Assembly: GCF_011393025.1 (NCBI RefSeq)
Contig: NZ_JAAOEO010000008.1
Coordinates: 176,981-240,980 of the forward strand
Length of the DNA: 64,000 bases
Origin: Neobacillus terrae
GTDB lineage: Bacteria; Bacillota; Bacilli; Bacillales; Cytobacillaceae
Direction of reading: 5' to 3'
Positions 1-9,186 of this stretch are shown piece after piece. Each line of letters opens with the position of its first letter. The first letter of the stretch is position 1. Below the pieces are notes generated by a model. It ran no database searches, was not told where the DNA came from, and was given only the letters and a program-made list of their open reading frames with translations. Made by a program: the position numbers and the translations under genes.

Positions 1-78
1 CTTTGTGACTGAAAAGGCAATATAGAAAAGCCGTTTGGAATACATAGAGTGCAATTGTTCAAAATCGCATCGCACCAT
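1..78 (-). CDS. ECF-type RNA polymerase sigma factor, N-terminal fragment (cut by window edge)
   Basis: An ATG at position 78 on the minus strand follows a good ribosome binding site (GGTGGAGG), and 26 codons are open to the window edge. The readable peptide begins MVRCDFEQLHSMYSKRLFYI and continues A-F-S-V-T-K, which matches the start of region 2 in extracytoplasmic sigma factors. It begins 14 bases after the ABC permease stop, so it is probably the last or next-to-last gene of that operon. Only the first helix is visible. The family call is inference from this short stretch. Confidence 0.55.
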   Translation of the reverse strand, partial: MVRCDFEQLHSMYSKRLFYIAFSVTK

Positions 79-92
79 GCCTCCACCCCCTT

Positions 93-2066
93 TTATTCAA
101 AATGTTCTTTTATAAAACCAGGGACGTGTTTGTCATCAAAGTAGAAAATCTCATGGAAGTTTCCGCCCTTATAAGTAAATACACAAAGGTATTCCTTCCT
201 ACCGACACTTGCGCTGTTTATAGCTTCATTCATTTGATCTGGATCCGTTATTTTTAAAGTCTGTGGATCCTTTTGGATTCTCTCGGCTTCCCGTTCAGGA
301 TCGGTCCCTGGCTCTAAAGTATTTTTTGCCACAAAAATAGCATCCAGGTTTTTAGCTGTTATTTTAGCCTGTTCAAGCAAACCCTTTCCCTCAAGCCACT
401 CGTTGGTATTTTTATAAGTGGGGCTTAACTGAAGGTTTATAAATTGATGCTTTCCAACGCGAATTTCGATATTGGAGCCTCTTGACTGAAAATAGGTTCG
501 ATCATCATAAGATTCTTCCAGAATGTCTTTTCTAAGCAGGGCAATAGCTTTTTTAACATCCTCAGGTGAAGATATGGCAGCACTGCTGCCACTCGGTCCA
601 TTAGAATTAAAAATGATGCTTTTTACCTTGTTTTCTTTCACTCTAAAAATATCGTAGGTGTTCTGCTTAAATTCAGCAGATTCATAGATTGGCTTATAAA
701 GATCCGCATAATACTTTTCGTACATTCGGTATTCACGGATCACTTTTCCGCCGTCTTTCAGGTTATAAACCAAGAAGACTAATTGCCTTTCTTCTCTAAT
801 ATCATTAGATTCCTGCTTACGGTCTGCTAAAATCTGCTTGTGAAGCCTGCGTACAGCTTCAATATTTGCCTTTTCCTTCATTGGAATCGGAGTATATGGA
901 GAACCATAAGCATTTGTGTATACATCTCCATTTGGCCTTGCAATATTTAAACTGTCCGTCATTAGGACACTTTGAATTTCACTGGAGTCCGGAATCCTGT
1001 TTTCATAGAAACCCAGAGAATGTATAGCTAAAATCAAAATCGCAATCACACCTGAATACACAGCAAGGCCCTTGACATTCCTGAGAACTCTCCATGTTTT
1101 CTGCAAAACCATTTCAGCAGCAAAGTAGCCGATTATTGCACCGATTGCATAGCCGATTATTGTCCACCAAATATCGCTGTTAGAGGTTTGGCTGAAGTAC
1201 GTTCCTCCTGTAAGCATGGAACAAAAGGTGGCGCCATATTTAAATACTCCCCGTAAGCCTTTAAATGCAATTGCCTCTGAGGCTGACTCCAGCTTCCTTT
1301 TTTTATAAAGGACCAAAGAAAAAACATATAGAAGAATGATTAACACACCGTATACAGCTGCCATCGCCCAGGTGAATTTCCCGCTTTCAAGTTCCGCCGC
1401 GTAAGTAAGCGGAGACATTTTTTCAACCTGTTTTGTTAAAAAGTAATCACTTGGATATCCAAATAAAAAGACCTTAAAATTGTAAAATGCAAGAAGCATA
1501 ATGCCTACCGGGAAAAAGAGTAAGATATATGTCAATACTGCCTGGACAGCCGATATTCCAGTAAGCATCGCAATAAATATTGCGGCTGTAAATAAAACAA
1601 GATCAACGAGGATAGTTGTTCCTGCCCAATAAAATACATCCTTAATGTTAAACACCATTGATAATCCCATTGCCGAATGAATGATGCTGGTTAGAATAGC
1701 AATAAGTACTACTGGAATGATTAAATATAAAATACCGTTTAAAGCATAGGTATGAAATAGTTTATCCCGCTTTAGAGGAAGACTGTGCATCAGATCAGAT
1801 GCCTGTTTGACATGTAGATAACGAAACAGAAAAACAGCGAGCAAAACCGGAACAGCAAGAGTCAAACTCATCTGGATTTGAAATGTAAATTGATAAAGGT
1901 TATCTACCCTTTGAAAAGGCATCCTCATTTCATCTGAATACCTTTGCATAATACCAAGTGGCAATGCGATAAAGAGGCCGATAAAGTAAACGAGGGATAC
2001 CCATCCAGTGCTCCGGACAATCTGTGTGCTTATCTCCTTATTCCACAATGACATTTTGGATGGCAT
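93..2066 (-). CDS. ABC transporter permease of a YtrA-type operon
   Basis: A large integral membrane protein of about 657 residues. The N-terminal half holds roughly six hydrophobic segments, and two more segments lie near the middle. The C-terminal third is soluble and may be extracytoplasmic. It is probably the membrane half of an exporter driven by the ATPase encoded just upstream. The start at 2066 (MPSKMSLWNKE) is chosen because GGGGG lies nine bases before it; an ATG at 2087 has no such site. The coding region overlaps the ATPase gene by 29 bases, which implies translational coupling. The substrate is unknown. Related operons in Bacillus respond to cell-wall antibiotics, but that is family knowledge only. 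Confidence 0.8.
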   Translation of the reverse strand: MPSKMSLWNKEISTQIVRSTGWVSLVYFIGLFIALPLGIMQRYSDEMRMPFQRVDNLYQFTFQIQMSLTLAVPVLLAVFLFRYLHVKQASDLMHSLPLKRDKLFHTYALNGILYLIIPVVLIAILTSIIHSAMGLSMVFNIKDVFYWAGTTILVDLVLFTAAIFIAMLTGISAVQAVLTYILLFFPVGIMLLAFYNFKVFLFGYPSDYFLTKQVEKMSPLTYAAELESGKFTWAMAAVYGVLIILLYVFSLVLYKKRKLESASEAIAFKGLRGVFKYGATFCSMLTGGTYFSQTSNSDIWWTIIGYAIGAIIGYFAAEMVLQKTWRVLRNVKGLAVYSGVIAILILAIHSLGFYENRIPDSSEIQSVLMTDSLNIARPNGDVYTNAYGSPYTPIPMKEKANIEAVRRLHKQILADRKQESNDIREERQLVFLVYNLKDGGKVIREYRMYEKYYADLYKPIYESAEFKQNTYDIFRVKENKVKSIIFNSNGPSGSSAAISSPEDVKKAIALLRKDILEESYDDRTYFQSRGSNIEIRVGKHQFINLQLSPTYKNTNEWLEGKGLLEQAKITAKNLDAIFVAKNTLEPGTDPEREAERIQKDPQTLKITDPDQMNEAINSASVGRKEYLCVFTYKGGNFHEIFYFDDKHVPGFIKEHFE

Positions 2067-2940
2067 AGCCGTAATCCCCCATTTCATAAATGAAAATCTC
2101 TTCTAAAGTGAGCGGAAGCAAATCAAAGATAACCGGCTCAGCCTGGCGGATCTGCTTAACAATCTCATCTTCATGTCCTTTTACAATGTATAAATAAATG
2201 CTGCCTCTTTTTTCTGTATGAAGCACTTTTTGTCCCTTTAAAAATGGATCCGGCAAACCGTTTCTAAAGGCTACCTGGATTTTATGAACATCCGACTTCA
2301 ATTCATCCAGCTCTTTCTCTATCAGCACTTCACCGTTATGGATAATTCCGATATGGTCACAAATATCCTCCAGCTCCCTGAGATTATGTGATGAAATCAG
2401 AATGGTCATCTCTCTGTCCGCCACATCCTGTATCAGCAAGTTTTTTACCTTTTTTCGGGCTACCGGGTCCAGTCCATCTAGCGGTTCATCCAGGATCAAG
2501 AATTCAGGCTTGGCTGAGAGAGCCAGGATAAATGCGGCCTGTCGCTGCCACCCTTTGGAAAAAGTATGGATTTTTTTATTTATATCCAGTCCCAGATGAT
2601 CGGCAAGTGTCAGAAAACGCTGGTCACTCCAGCTGGGATAAATGCTTTTATAAAAGCGTGCCATTTGTTTAGCTGTGTAATGATTCAAGAAATAAGGCTG
2701 GTCTGGTATATAAAAAAGCTTTTGTTTAATAACCTCATTTTCATAAACCGCTTCTCCGTCAATTCTCACCACTCCGTTATCCGCCTGGTATATCCCTGCA
2801 AGAAGCTTGATTAACGTTGTTTTTCCTGCCCCATTAGAGCCAATCAGTCCGTAAATGGAGCCTTTTTGTATCGTCAGGCTGGCATTTTTAACTGCCTCAA
2901 ACCGGTCAAACGCCTTGCTAATATTTTTCATCTCAATCAT
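2038..2940 (-). CDS. ABC transporter ATP-binding protein (YtrB-like)
   Basis: A 300-residue nucleotide-binding subunit. Walker A is GSNGAGKTT at residues 34-42, and Walker B is FLILDEPLDGLD. The signature is the degenerate FSKGWQRQ instead of LSGGQ, as is usual in this exporter subfamily. The ATG overlaps the end of the GntR gene by eight bases (ATGATTGA) and has the binding site GGGGGAGG. It is the second gene of the operon GntR - ATPase - permease - sigma fragment. It should couple ATP hydrolysis to the permease encoded next. Confidence 0.9.
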   Translation of the reverse strand: MIEMKNISKAFDRFEAVKNASLTIQKGSIYGLIGSNGAGKTTLIKLLAGIYQADNGVVRIDGEAVYENEVIKQKLFYIPDQPYFLNHYTAKQMARFYKSIYPSWSDQRFLTLADHLGLDINKKIHTFSKGWQRQAAFILALSAKPEFLILDEPLDGLDPVARKKVKNLLIQDVADREMTILISSHNLRELEDICDHIGIIHNGEVLIEKELDELKSDVHKIQVAFRNGLPDPFLKGQKVLHTEKRGSIYLYIVKGHEDEIVKQIRQAEPVIFDLLPLTLEEIFIYEMGDYGYAIQNVIVE

Positions 2941-3322
2941 TGCTTTCGCCTCCCCCTTTTGAAGCGTTCAAGTCTTTTATCAATTTAATTAGATCATCAG
3001 CCGGAATGCCGAGATAGAGAGCTTCAAGGATTAACTTCTCAAGCTCCTTTTTGACGGAGTCCATTTTTTCGGTATCTTTTTTCATATCAATTGGATTAAC
3101 AAAGCTGCCTTTCCCTTTAACTGAATAAATAAATCCCTGAATCTCAAGTTCCCTGTACGCTTTTTGAATCGTGTTCGGATTGATCGTGAGCTCCTGTGCC
3201 AATGTCCGGACGGATGGAAGCTGTTCGTCTGGTTTAAGTATGTCGTTAATAATCAGTTCCTTTAATTTATCGACCAGCTGTTCATAAATGGGCTTACGGC
3301 TCCTCATATCAAGCTCAAACAT
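2933..3322 (-). CDS. GntR-family transcriptional regulator, YtrA subfamily
   Basis: A 129-residue regulator with an N-terminal winged helix (KPIYEQLVDKLKELI, then LPSVRTLAQELTINPNTIQKAYRELE) and a short C-terminal dimerisation tail, the small YtrA layout without a large effector domain. The ATG at 3322 lies seven bases after GGGGG; an upstream in-frame TTG at 3334 sits before that site and is less likely. It is the first gene of the ABC operon and should repress it by binding the palindrome immediately upstream. Confidence 0.88.
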   Translation of the reverse strand: MFELDMRSRKPIYEQLVDKLKELIINDILKPDEQLPSVRTLAQELTINPNTIQKAYRELEIQGFIYSVKGKGSFVNPIDMKKDTEKMDSVKKELEKLILEALYLGIPADDLIKLIKDLNASKGGGESND

Positions 3323-3345
3323 AGTAACCCCCAATCTGTACTAAG

Positions 3346-3366
3346 TGTACTATTATTGTTAGTACA
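3346..3366. promoter_or_regulatory. Operator palindrome of the GntR/ABC operon
   Basis: A perfect inverted repeat, TGTACTA, seven-base spacer, TAGTACA, lies 24 bases upstream of the GntR start codon. Its symmetry and place fit an autoregulatory operator for the YtrA-type repressor. Confidence 0.7.
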
Positions 3367-3506
3367 GTTTGATTATATTCCATCCATTTCCAAAATGTAA
3401 AGTCCTTTCCAAAATATATTTACTTTTTTTAACAAAACTTCTGCATGCATGGTTTTATTTACATTGGTTAAATTATCAAGGTCAATTATTTTATGGAGGT
3501 GTTTCC

Positions 3507-3626
3507 GTGGATAATACAAACGAGTTTGTAGAAAAATTGCATGAACGCCAAAAGAAGGATGAGCAAAACAAAAAGCGCCAAAGCAAAGGACACCAAAGCG
3601 AGAAGTTACCGAACAAACAGCACTAA
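3507..3626 (+). CDS. DUF4023 family small protein
   Basis: A 39-codon gene starting with GTG after a strong GGAGGTG site. The product is highly charged and hydrophilic: it opens DNTNEFVEKLHERQ and ends LPNKQH, which matches the conserved ends of DUF4023 peptides found throughout Bacillaceae. Function is unknown. The gene stands alone between a divergent regulator and a convergent receiver gene and is followed directly by a terminator. Confidence 0.8.
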   Translation: MDNTNEFVEKLHERQKKDEQNKKRQSKGHQSEKLPNKQH

Positions 3627-3639
3627 ACACCCACAAAAA

Positions 3640-3670
3640 AACGCCCCGGCTAGCAGCCGAAGCGTTTTTT
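3640..3670. terminator. Bidirectional intrinsic terminator
   Basis: The stem AACGC..CGGCT pairs with AGCCG..GCGTT. A T-run on the right and an A-run on the left suggest use by both the DUF4023 gene and the convergent receiver gene. Confidence 0.75.
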
Positions 3671-3673
3671 ACT

Positions 3674-4081
3674 TTATATCTGGATACTCAAAGCCTTCTG
3701 GTTTTCACGGGACCTTGCTTCAATAAACTCTTTAACTTTACTTACAAAAACACCTGGACTGAAGGGCTTTTGGATATAGTCGTTTACCCCTATCCGGATG
3801 GCTTCCTGTTTTTCCTGGCCCCCGCCCTTTACGGAAAGAATAAAAACAGGCGTATCCTTTACCGCCCTTAATTCCTGCAGAACAGAAATCCCATCTTTTC
3901 CAGGCATTAAGACATCTAAAATAATTAAATCATAGTCGGAAGATAATACTTTTTTTAATGTATCATCACCATTATCCGTTTCTTCAATCAAATAATTTTC
4001 GCGCCGAAAGTACATGCATAATAAACTACGCAGAACTTCTTCGTCCTCTGCGATTAATATTCTTGGCTGAATAACCGGCAC
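3674..4081 (-). CDS. Single-domain response regulator (receiver only)
   Basis: A 135-residue CheY-like receiver with no output domain. The acidic pair is E12-D13, the phosphoacceptor is D56 in IILDVLMPGKDG, and the conserved lysine is K105 in IQKPFSP. No histidine kinase gene lies nearby, so the partner is encoded elsewhere. The GTG at 4081 touches a GGGGGG run, so the true start may lie a few codons downstream. It could act as a phosphate shuttle or by protein-protein contact. Confidence 0.85.
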   Translation of the reverse strand: MPVIQPRILIAEDEEVLRSLLCMYFRRENYLIEETDNGDDTLKKVLSSDYDLIILDVLMPGKDGISVLQELRAVKDTPVFILSVKGGGQEKQEAIRIGVNDYIQKPFSPGVFVSKVKEFIEARSRENQKALSIQI

Positions 4082-4160
4082 CCCCCATATTAATCTATCT
4101 GACTATTATCTTAATCTAGCATTGGAAGACAATTCAATTTCCAAATTAGAAATATTTTAA

Positions 4161-5081
4161 CTATAGATTGCGATATTGGGCATGCCTTTTCCTTTGAAGA
4201 AATTCCTCAATTGTTCCTGATCCAAAAAGGACTCCCGATACAATAAAGAGTAAGCCCCATAGGTGATGAGGTGTTATCTTTTCACCTAAAAGGACAGCAG
4301 ATCCCACTAAAGAGAAAAAGGTATTGAAGTTTAAAAAGATCGATGCTTCCGTAGGTCCTATTTTTCCTATCGAATAATTATAAAGCATGTGTCCCAATGC
4401 TGTAGCAATAATAGCTGAGCCCAAAAATGCAAGCCAAATATTAAAACTCAGATTTGGTATTTCTTTTAGTGCGCCTGGCTCCTGTACCAAACTTATCATA
4501 AATAATATAACGGAGCCGAATACAAGCATATACCCTGTTAACAATCTAGGATCGAGTGTTTTAGCCGCTTTACTAATCAAAATAAAACTTAATGCCTGAG
4601 ACATAATTGAGATGAACACAAATAAGTCCCCAATCGACAAATCTGAAAAACCCTTCCCGCCTGAGAGAACCGTTAACAGTACACCAACACTGCCGAAGAG
4701 AAAGCCCATTGAACGGATAAAGGTAGGCATTCTGCGTAAAATTACAGTCGATAAAATAGCGGTCAACAGCGGGCCTGCGCCTAAAATCAGTCCCCCGTTG
4801 GTTGCCGAAGTATAGCTTAAACCAGTCGATAAAAAATAATGGTGACTCACAACATTAAGGAGTCCGCCCAATATAATGTACTTTAATTCCGCTCTGGTTG
4901 GTTTCCTTACAATTTTCAAGAAGGACAGGATAATAAACACGGTGACTCCTGCCGTAAATATTCGAAGAGATGTAATTGTTACAGGCTTGGCATGGCTTAC
5001 AAGAATTTTAAGCACGGCTACATTAAAACCCCAGGAAATCATGACGCACATTATCATTATGTATATCTTTAAATTTTTCAA
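4161..5081 (-). CDS. EamA/DMT-superfamily transporter
   Basis: A 306-residue membrane protein with about ten hydrophobic segments arranged as two EamA repeats, and a basic cytoplasmic tail (RKRHAQYRNL). It should be an inner-membrane permease for a metabolite or drug; the substrate cannot be told from sequence. The start is TTG at 5081, with GGAGAGAGG just upstream. The gene appears monocistronic, flanked by a receiver gene and a divergent acetyltransferase. Confidence 0.85.
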   Translation of the reverse strand: MKNLKIYIMIMCVMISWGFNVAVLKILVSHAKPVTITSLRIFTAGVTVFIILSFLKIVRKPTRAELKYIILGGLLNVVSHHYFLSTGLSYTSATNGGLILGAGPLLTAILSTVILRRMPTFIRSMGFLFGSVGVLLTVLSGGKGFSDLSIGDLFVFISIMSQALSFILISKAAKTLDPRLLTGYMLVFGSVILFMISLVQEPGALKEIPNLSFNIWLAFLGSAIIATALGHMLYNYSIGKIGPTEASIFLNFNTFFSLVGSAVLLGEKITPHHLWGLLFIVSGVLFGSGTIEEFLQRKRHAQYRNL

Positions 5082-5262
5082 GACAATGCCTCTCTCCGGT
5101 GAAATTTAATAAATAGAGTATATCATTACGGCACACGAAATATGTGCCTAAATAAACAGCATAAACTATTCACAGAGGAATTTACGAAAAACACCTCTTT
5201 TTTATGTAAGCTGGGTGTATTATTATTGGGTAAAAGCAATTTTATTTAAAGGGGAAGTTTGA

Positions 5263-5757
5263 ATGGTACTTATCCGGGACGCGGTTATTCAAGATTTGCC
5301 AGCTATGTTAGACATCTACAATTATGCAATTGTTAACCTTAATGCAACCTTTGATTTGGAGGAGCAGACACTCGATCAGCGTAAGGCCTGGTTTAATAAA
5401 TATGGCGGTTCCCATCCCCTTATAGTTGCCGAATCTGCCGGAGAAGTGGCCGGATACTGCAGCCTTTCTCCGTTTAGTCCTAAAGAGGCTTATTCAAAAA
5501 CGGCAGAGGTTTCCATTTACATTTCAGAGGAGAATCAGGGAAAAGGAATTGGCCGTACTCTTTTAACTGAAATACTGGAAAGAGCGAAACAGCTTGGATT
5601 CCACAGTATTATTGCCATAATAACTTCCGGCAACGAAAGCAGTGTAAAGCTGCATGAGAAATTTGGCTTCACTTTTATCGGACGCCTTCAAGAAGTAGGT
5701 TATAAATTTGACCAGTGGCAGGATGTAGATTATTTTCAGCTTCTGTTAAATAAGTAG
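5263..5757 (+). CDS. GNAT N-acetyltransferase, phosphinothricin acetyltransferase-like (YwnH type)
   Basis: A 164-residue GNAT enzyme. The acetyl-CoA motif is near residues 87-95 (NQGKGIGRTLL), followed by the usual NESSVKLHEKFGF motif and a C-terminal tail typical of the Pat/YwnH group. These enzymes acetylate small amines such as phosphinothricin or methionine sulfoximine; the actual substrate here is inferred only. The ATG follows AAAGGGGAAG. The gene stands alone and is transcribed away from the EamA gene. Confidence 0.85.
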   Translation: MVLIRDAVIQDLPAMLDIYNYAIVNLNATFDLEEQTLDQRKAWFNKYGGSHPLIVAESAGEVAGYCSLSPFSPKEAYSKTAEVSIYISEENQGKGIGRTLLTEILERAKQLGFHSIIAIITSGNESSVKLHEKFGFTFIGRLQEVGYKFDQWQDVDYFQLLLNK

Positions 5758-5951
5758 ACAAAGGTCGATTGTAAGATTCAATCGATTCTGCAGGTTGGGC
5801 ATTTAATTACTAGTGTCGTGCATTTTTAGCTCTAGCCCTCATTGGGTAAAATCGGACATCCTTTAGCTAATTTCGGATTGGGAAGTTGGACATACCTGTT
5901 TTTAAAACGCTTATTTAACTTAAAATGCCTATTTATCAAAATCACATACGA

Positions 5952-5983
5952 AAAGAGGTTGGCCCGCCGGTCAACCTCTTTTT
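5952..5983. terminator. Intrinsic terminator after pirin (bidirectional)
   Basis: The stem AAAGAGGTTG pairs with CAACCTCTTT, with T-runs outside both arms. It serves the pirin gene and possibly the convergent acetyltransferase transcript. Confidence 0.75.
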
Positions 5984-5985
5984 CC

Positions 5986-6873
5986 TTATGACTCTACCTT
6001 GCTGCCAAATTTGCCTTCCTGATACTCACGGTAGGCCTGGCGGATTTCATCCATTGAATTCATAACGAATGGACCGTATGCCACAACCTCTTCCCTAATT
6101 GGCTTTCCAGAATAAACGAGGACTTTAGAACGCTCATTCCCTTTTAAGAGAAGCTCACTTGTCCCCTGTCCATCTTCATTAAAGGTAAGTGTTGCTGCTC
6201 CAGTTTTTCTAATGGTTTCACCCTCACTTCCAACTTTCACTTCCCCACTCAAAACGTATATAAAAGCGTTGTGGTTTTCAGGAAGTTGATGAGTGAAGCT
6301 TGCACCTTTTTGAAGCGATATCTCAGCGAGTGAAAAAGGAACAAGCGGTTCAAGCGGCCCTTTCACTCCCCCTGCTTCTCCTGCATAGAGTTTCATTTGT
6401 CCTCCTTCAAATGATACAGAAGGAGTCTCATCGTAGTATATATTTTGGTAGGAGGTATTCGTTGATTTCAATTCTTTCGGAAGATTAAGCCATAGCTGCA
6501 GACTATGGACAATATCATTTTCGACTGCCTCTTCCGCATGCCTTGCGCCAGAACCGGCGTTCATATACTGAACATCTCCAGATTCAAGAACATCATGGCC
6601 GCCATGATTATCAATATGCTCGAGCCTTCCATCTATAATATAAGTAATCGTTTGAAAGCCTCGGTGCGGATGGTCGCCAAAGGTTCCCCGCTTAAACCAA
6701 TCCTCTGCCATTAAGATAAACGGATCCAGCTCTCTCCACCGCTCCGGATTTAATACTAATCCTGCCTGAATATGCGGATAGCCTCTTTCTTCGTATTGTA
6801 CGTTCCACTTCGTTTTTATGTCTCTTTGAAAATTGGCCACAAAGCTTGCCCCCTTTGTAATTCTAAGCTTCAT
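5986..6873 (-). CDS. Pirin-family cupin protein
   Basis: A 295-residue bicupin. The metal-binding motif of the N-terminal cupin is visible as H68-x-H70 in DHPHRGFQT, H112 and E114 in ARHAE. A C-terminal cupin follows from about residue 190. Bacterial pirins are non-haem iron proteins, some with quercetinase activity, others regulatory; the role here is unknown. The gene is monocistronic with a terminator immediately downstream. Confidence 0.88.
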   Translation of the reverse strand: MKLRITKGASFVANFQRDIKTKWNVQYEERGYPHIQAGLVLNPERWRELDPFILMAEDWFKRGTFGDHPHRGFQTITYIIDGRLEHIDNHGGHDVLESGDVQYMNAGSGARHAEEAVENDIVHSLQLWLNLPKELKSTNTSYQNIYYDETPSVSFEGGQMKLYAGEAGGVKGPLEPLVPFSLAEISLQKGASFTHQLPENHNAFIYVLSGEVKVGSEGETIRKTGAATLTFNEDGQGTSELLLKGNERSKVLVYSGKPIREEVVAYGPFVMNSMDEIRQAYREYQEGKFGSKVES

Positions 6874-6923
6874 AATTAATTTAACTTATATTTACAAAAA
6901 AATCACTATTCCTGTCCGAATAT

Positions 6924-6956
6924 AAAAAGGGAAACATCAGTGATGCTTCCCTTTTC
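6924..6956 (-). terminator. Terminator of the GGDEF-EAL gene
   Basis: The stem AAGGGAAGCATCA pairs with TGATGTTTCCCTT and is followed on the minus strand by TTTTTATA, two bases past the stop codon of the upstream gene. Confidence 0.75.
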
Positions 6957-6957
6957 C

Positions 6958-9186
6958 TTATTTGGAAGAAACAGCCGGTGTGAACTTCCCTTCCACCTGA
7001 TCAGGCGGTAATGGCTTGCTGTAAAAATAACCCTGCCCTATTCTGCACCCATTTGCCTTTAAAAACAGGACTTGTTTCTCAGTCTCTATCCCCTCAGCAA
7101 TGACCAAGAATTGCAAATTAAGACCCATATCTATTATGGTTTTTACCATGGCACCCTGGTTAGAATGCTGGATAATGTCATCCACAAAAGATTTATCAAT
7201 TTTGATACTATCGATAGGAAGATGTTTTAAATAGCTAAGCGAAGAATACCCAGTTCCAAAGTCGTCAATTGAAATTTTTACGCCAATTTTCTTTAATTGA
7301 TCGAGAATGACGGTTGATCTTTCAATATTTTGCATGATGCTTTCCGTAATTTCTAATTCTAGGTAATGTGGGTCCAGCCCGGTTTCAAAAAGGATCCTTG
7401 TCACTGAGTCTACAAAGTCATCCTCCTGGAACTGGCGGACTGATATATTTACAGCAACCGGAATTTTGCTAATTCCCTTTTCATGCCATTCCTTCATCTG
7501 CTCGCATGCTTTTTTCAGCACCCATTTTCCCAGCGGCACAATAAGCCCTGTTTCCTCCGCAAGGGGAATAAATTGACCAGGAGAAATAAAGCCCTGCTTC
7601 GGGTGCTCCCAGCGTACCAGTGCTTCCATTCCTATAATATCCCCAGTCTCCAGTTCAATCTGAGGCTGGTAGAATAAGACGAACTGATTTCGCTCAAGCG
7701 CTTTTCTTATACCGTGCTCCATTTCCATCTTATGAGATGATACCCCATGAAGCAGCGAGGTGTAAAATTGATAAGTATTTTTCCCGCGATCTTTTGCCAA
7801 ATACATGGCGGTATCAGCATTTTTAATTAGTGCCTCTTCATCATTTCCATCACCCGGGAACAAGCTGATTCCAATACTAGGTGTTACAAAGAATTCCTGA
7901 TCTTCTATATCCAGTGGAAATGAAAATTCTGCGAGAATACGTTCTGCCACTTTTAAGACATCCTGCCTGTCCGCATTTTCAACCAGGATTAAAAACTCAT
8001 CCCCGCCTTGCCGAGATACGATTCCATCTTGCCGCACCGCATTTTTAAGCCTCTTTGCGACTATTTGTAAAATAAGATCACCAATGGTGTGCCCTTTTGT
8101 ATCATTAATAATTTTAAAGCGATCTAAATCTAGAAACAGGACAGCCAGTTTGGTACCTTCCCCCCTATTTAATGCATCGGTTAGGTGTTTCCTGAACATA
8201 TTTCGGTTTGGAAGTCCAGTAAGCACATCATAATAAGCCATATACTCAATCGTTTTTTCCGCCTTTTTACGCTCTGAAATATCTCTTCCAACAATTTGCC
8301 TTGCCACTCTTCCTTCAAAAAGAATTGGCATCGCAGTCATCTCAACTTCTACACCCTTTCCATCAGGGCGTACCATGTTAAATTCAAACTGCATCTTATC
8401 TTCAAAGTTATCTTCTATGGTTAATTCCCTGCTTTTAATTTCCTCTAAAATATCCGGAGGAATCAAATATGAGATAGGTTTTCCAAGCAATTCTTCCTGG
8501 TCGGCTGCACCAAATAGCCGGCAGCCCGCTTCATTTATGTAATCAATCTTTCCTCTGCTATATACAGCTATAATATCAGGCGACATTTCTACGATACTGC
8601 GATACCTTTCCTCGCTTTCTCTCTTGTCTGTAATATCAAATAGAACACTGTTAAAATCAATTAGTGTACCTTTCTCGTCCAGGAGCGGAATCCCTCTGTC
8701 CTGAATCCAGCGCACTTCGCCATCAGGCCGGATGATTCTATATATACTTGTCACCGCTTTTCCTTCAGCAAGTACTTTTTCCCGTTCAGTTAATACGGGC
8801 AGGTCATCAGGATGGATAACCTTTTTCCAAAGCAAATGGTCCTGAGAAAAATCGCTCATGGAGTACCCATATAATTTTTCAATACCTGGTGAAATTAATA
8901 GGTTATTTGTTTGATCATGCGACCAAATGGCAACATCCAGTGTATCAAATATATTCTTAAGCCTTCTTCTGTTTCTCTGGAGCTCTGATGAAGTTTTGTT
9001 AATTCCCTTCAGCATCAAATAAACCAATGTTGTTGAAAGAACAAGTACGAAAATATCGATTATAAATGCAGATGGCCTTTTCAAATTAAAAAAGGTGGAT
9101 ACCAATTCATCAAAAATTTCAGCTATAACGATAAATCCTAATATGATTGTCACATTATATTTTTGAATTTGATTTTTTACTTTCAT
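6958..9186 (-). CDS. PAS-PAS-GGDEF-EAL membrane protein (c-di-GMP turnover)
   Basis: A 742-residue protein. Two membrane segments (about 12-30 and 41-60) are followed by two PAS domains (about 75-190 and 195-310), a GGDEF domain with intact GGDEF at 394-398, and an EAL domain starting with EALVRWE at 521. The EAL domain keeps ITESIMQN, DDFGTGYSSL, KIDKSFV and AEGIET, so phosphodiesterase activity is plausible. The RxxD product-inhibition site before GGDEF reads RQDG and is not canonical. The protein probably makes or breaks cyclic di-GMP in response to a PAS-sensed signal at the membrane. Confidence 0.92.
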   Translation of the reverse strand: MKVKNQIQKYNVTIILGFIVIAEIFDELVSTFFNLKRPSAFIIDIFVLVLSTTLVYLMLKGINKTSSELQRNRRRLKNIFDTLDVAIWSHDQTNNLLISPGIEKLYGYSMSDFSQDHLLWKKVIHPDDLPVLTEREKVLAEGKAVTSIYRIIRPDGEVRWIQDRGIPLLDEKGTLIDFNSVLFDITDKRESEERYRSIVEMSPDIIAVYSRGKIDYINEAGCRLFGAADQEELLGKPISYLIPPDILEEIKSRELTIEDNFEDKMQFEFNMVRPDGKGVEVEMTAMPILFEGRVARQIVGRDISERKKAEKTIEYMAYYDVLTGLPNRNMFRKHLTDALNRGEGTKLAVLFLDLDRFKIINDTKGHTIGDLILQIVAKRLKNAVRQDGIVSRQGGDEFLILVENADRQDVLKVAERILAEFSFPLDIEDQEFFVTPSIGISLFPGDGNDEEALIKNADTAMYLAKDRGKNTYQFYTSLLHGVSSHKMEMEHGIRKALERNQFVLFYQPQIELETGDIIGMEALVRWEHPKQGFISPGQFIPLAEETGLIVPLGKWVLKKACEQMKEWHEKGISKIPVAVNISVRQFQEDDFVDSVTRILFETGLDPHYLELEITESIMQNIERSTVILDQLKKIGVKISIDDFGTGYSSLSYLKHLPIDSIKIDKSFVDDIIQHSNQGAMVKTIIDMGLNLQFLVIAEGIETEKQVLFLKANGCRIGQGYFYSKPLPPDQVEGKFTPAVSSK

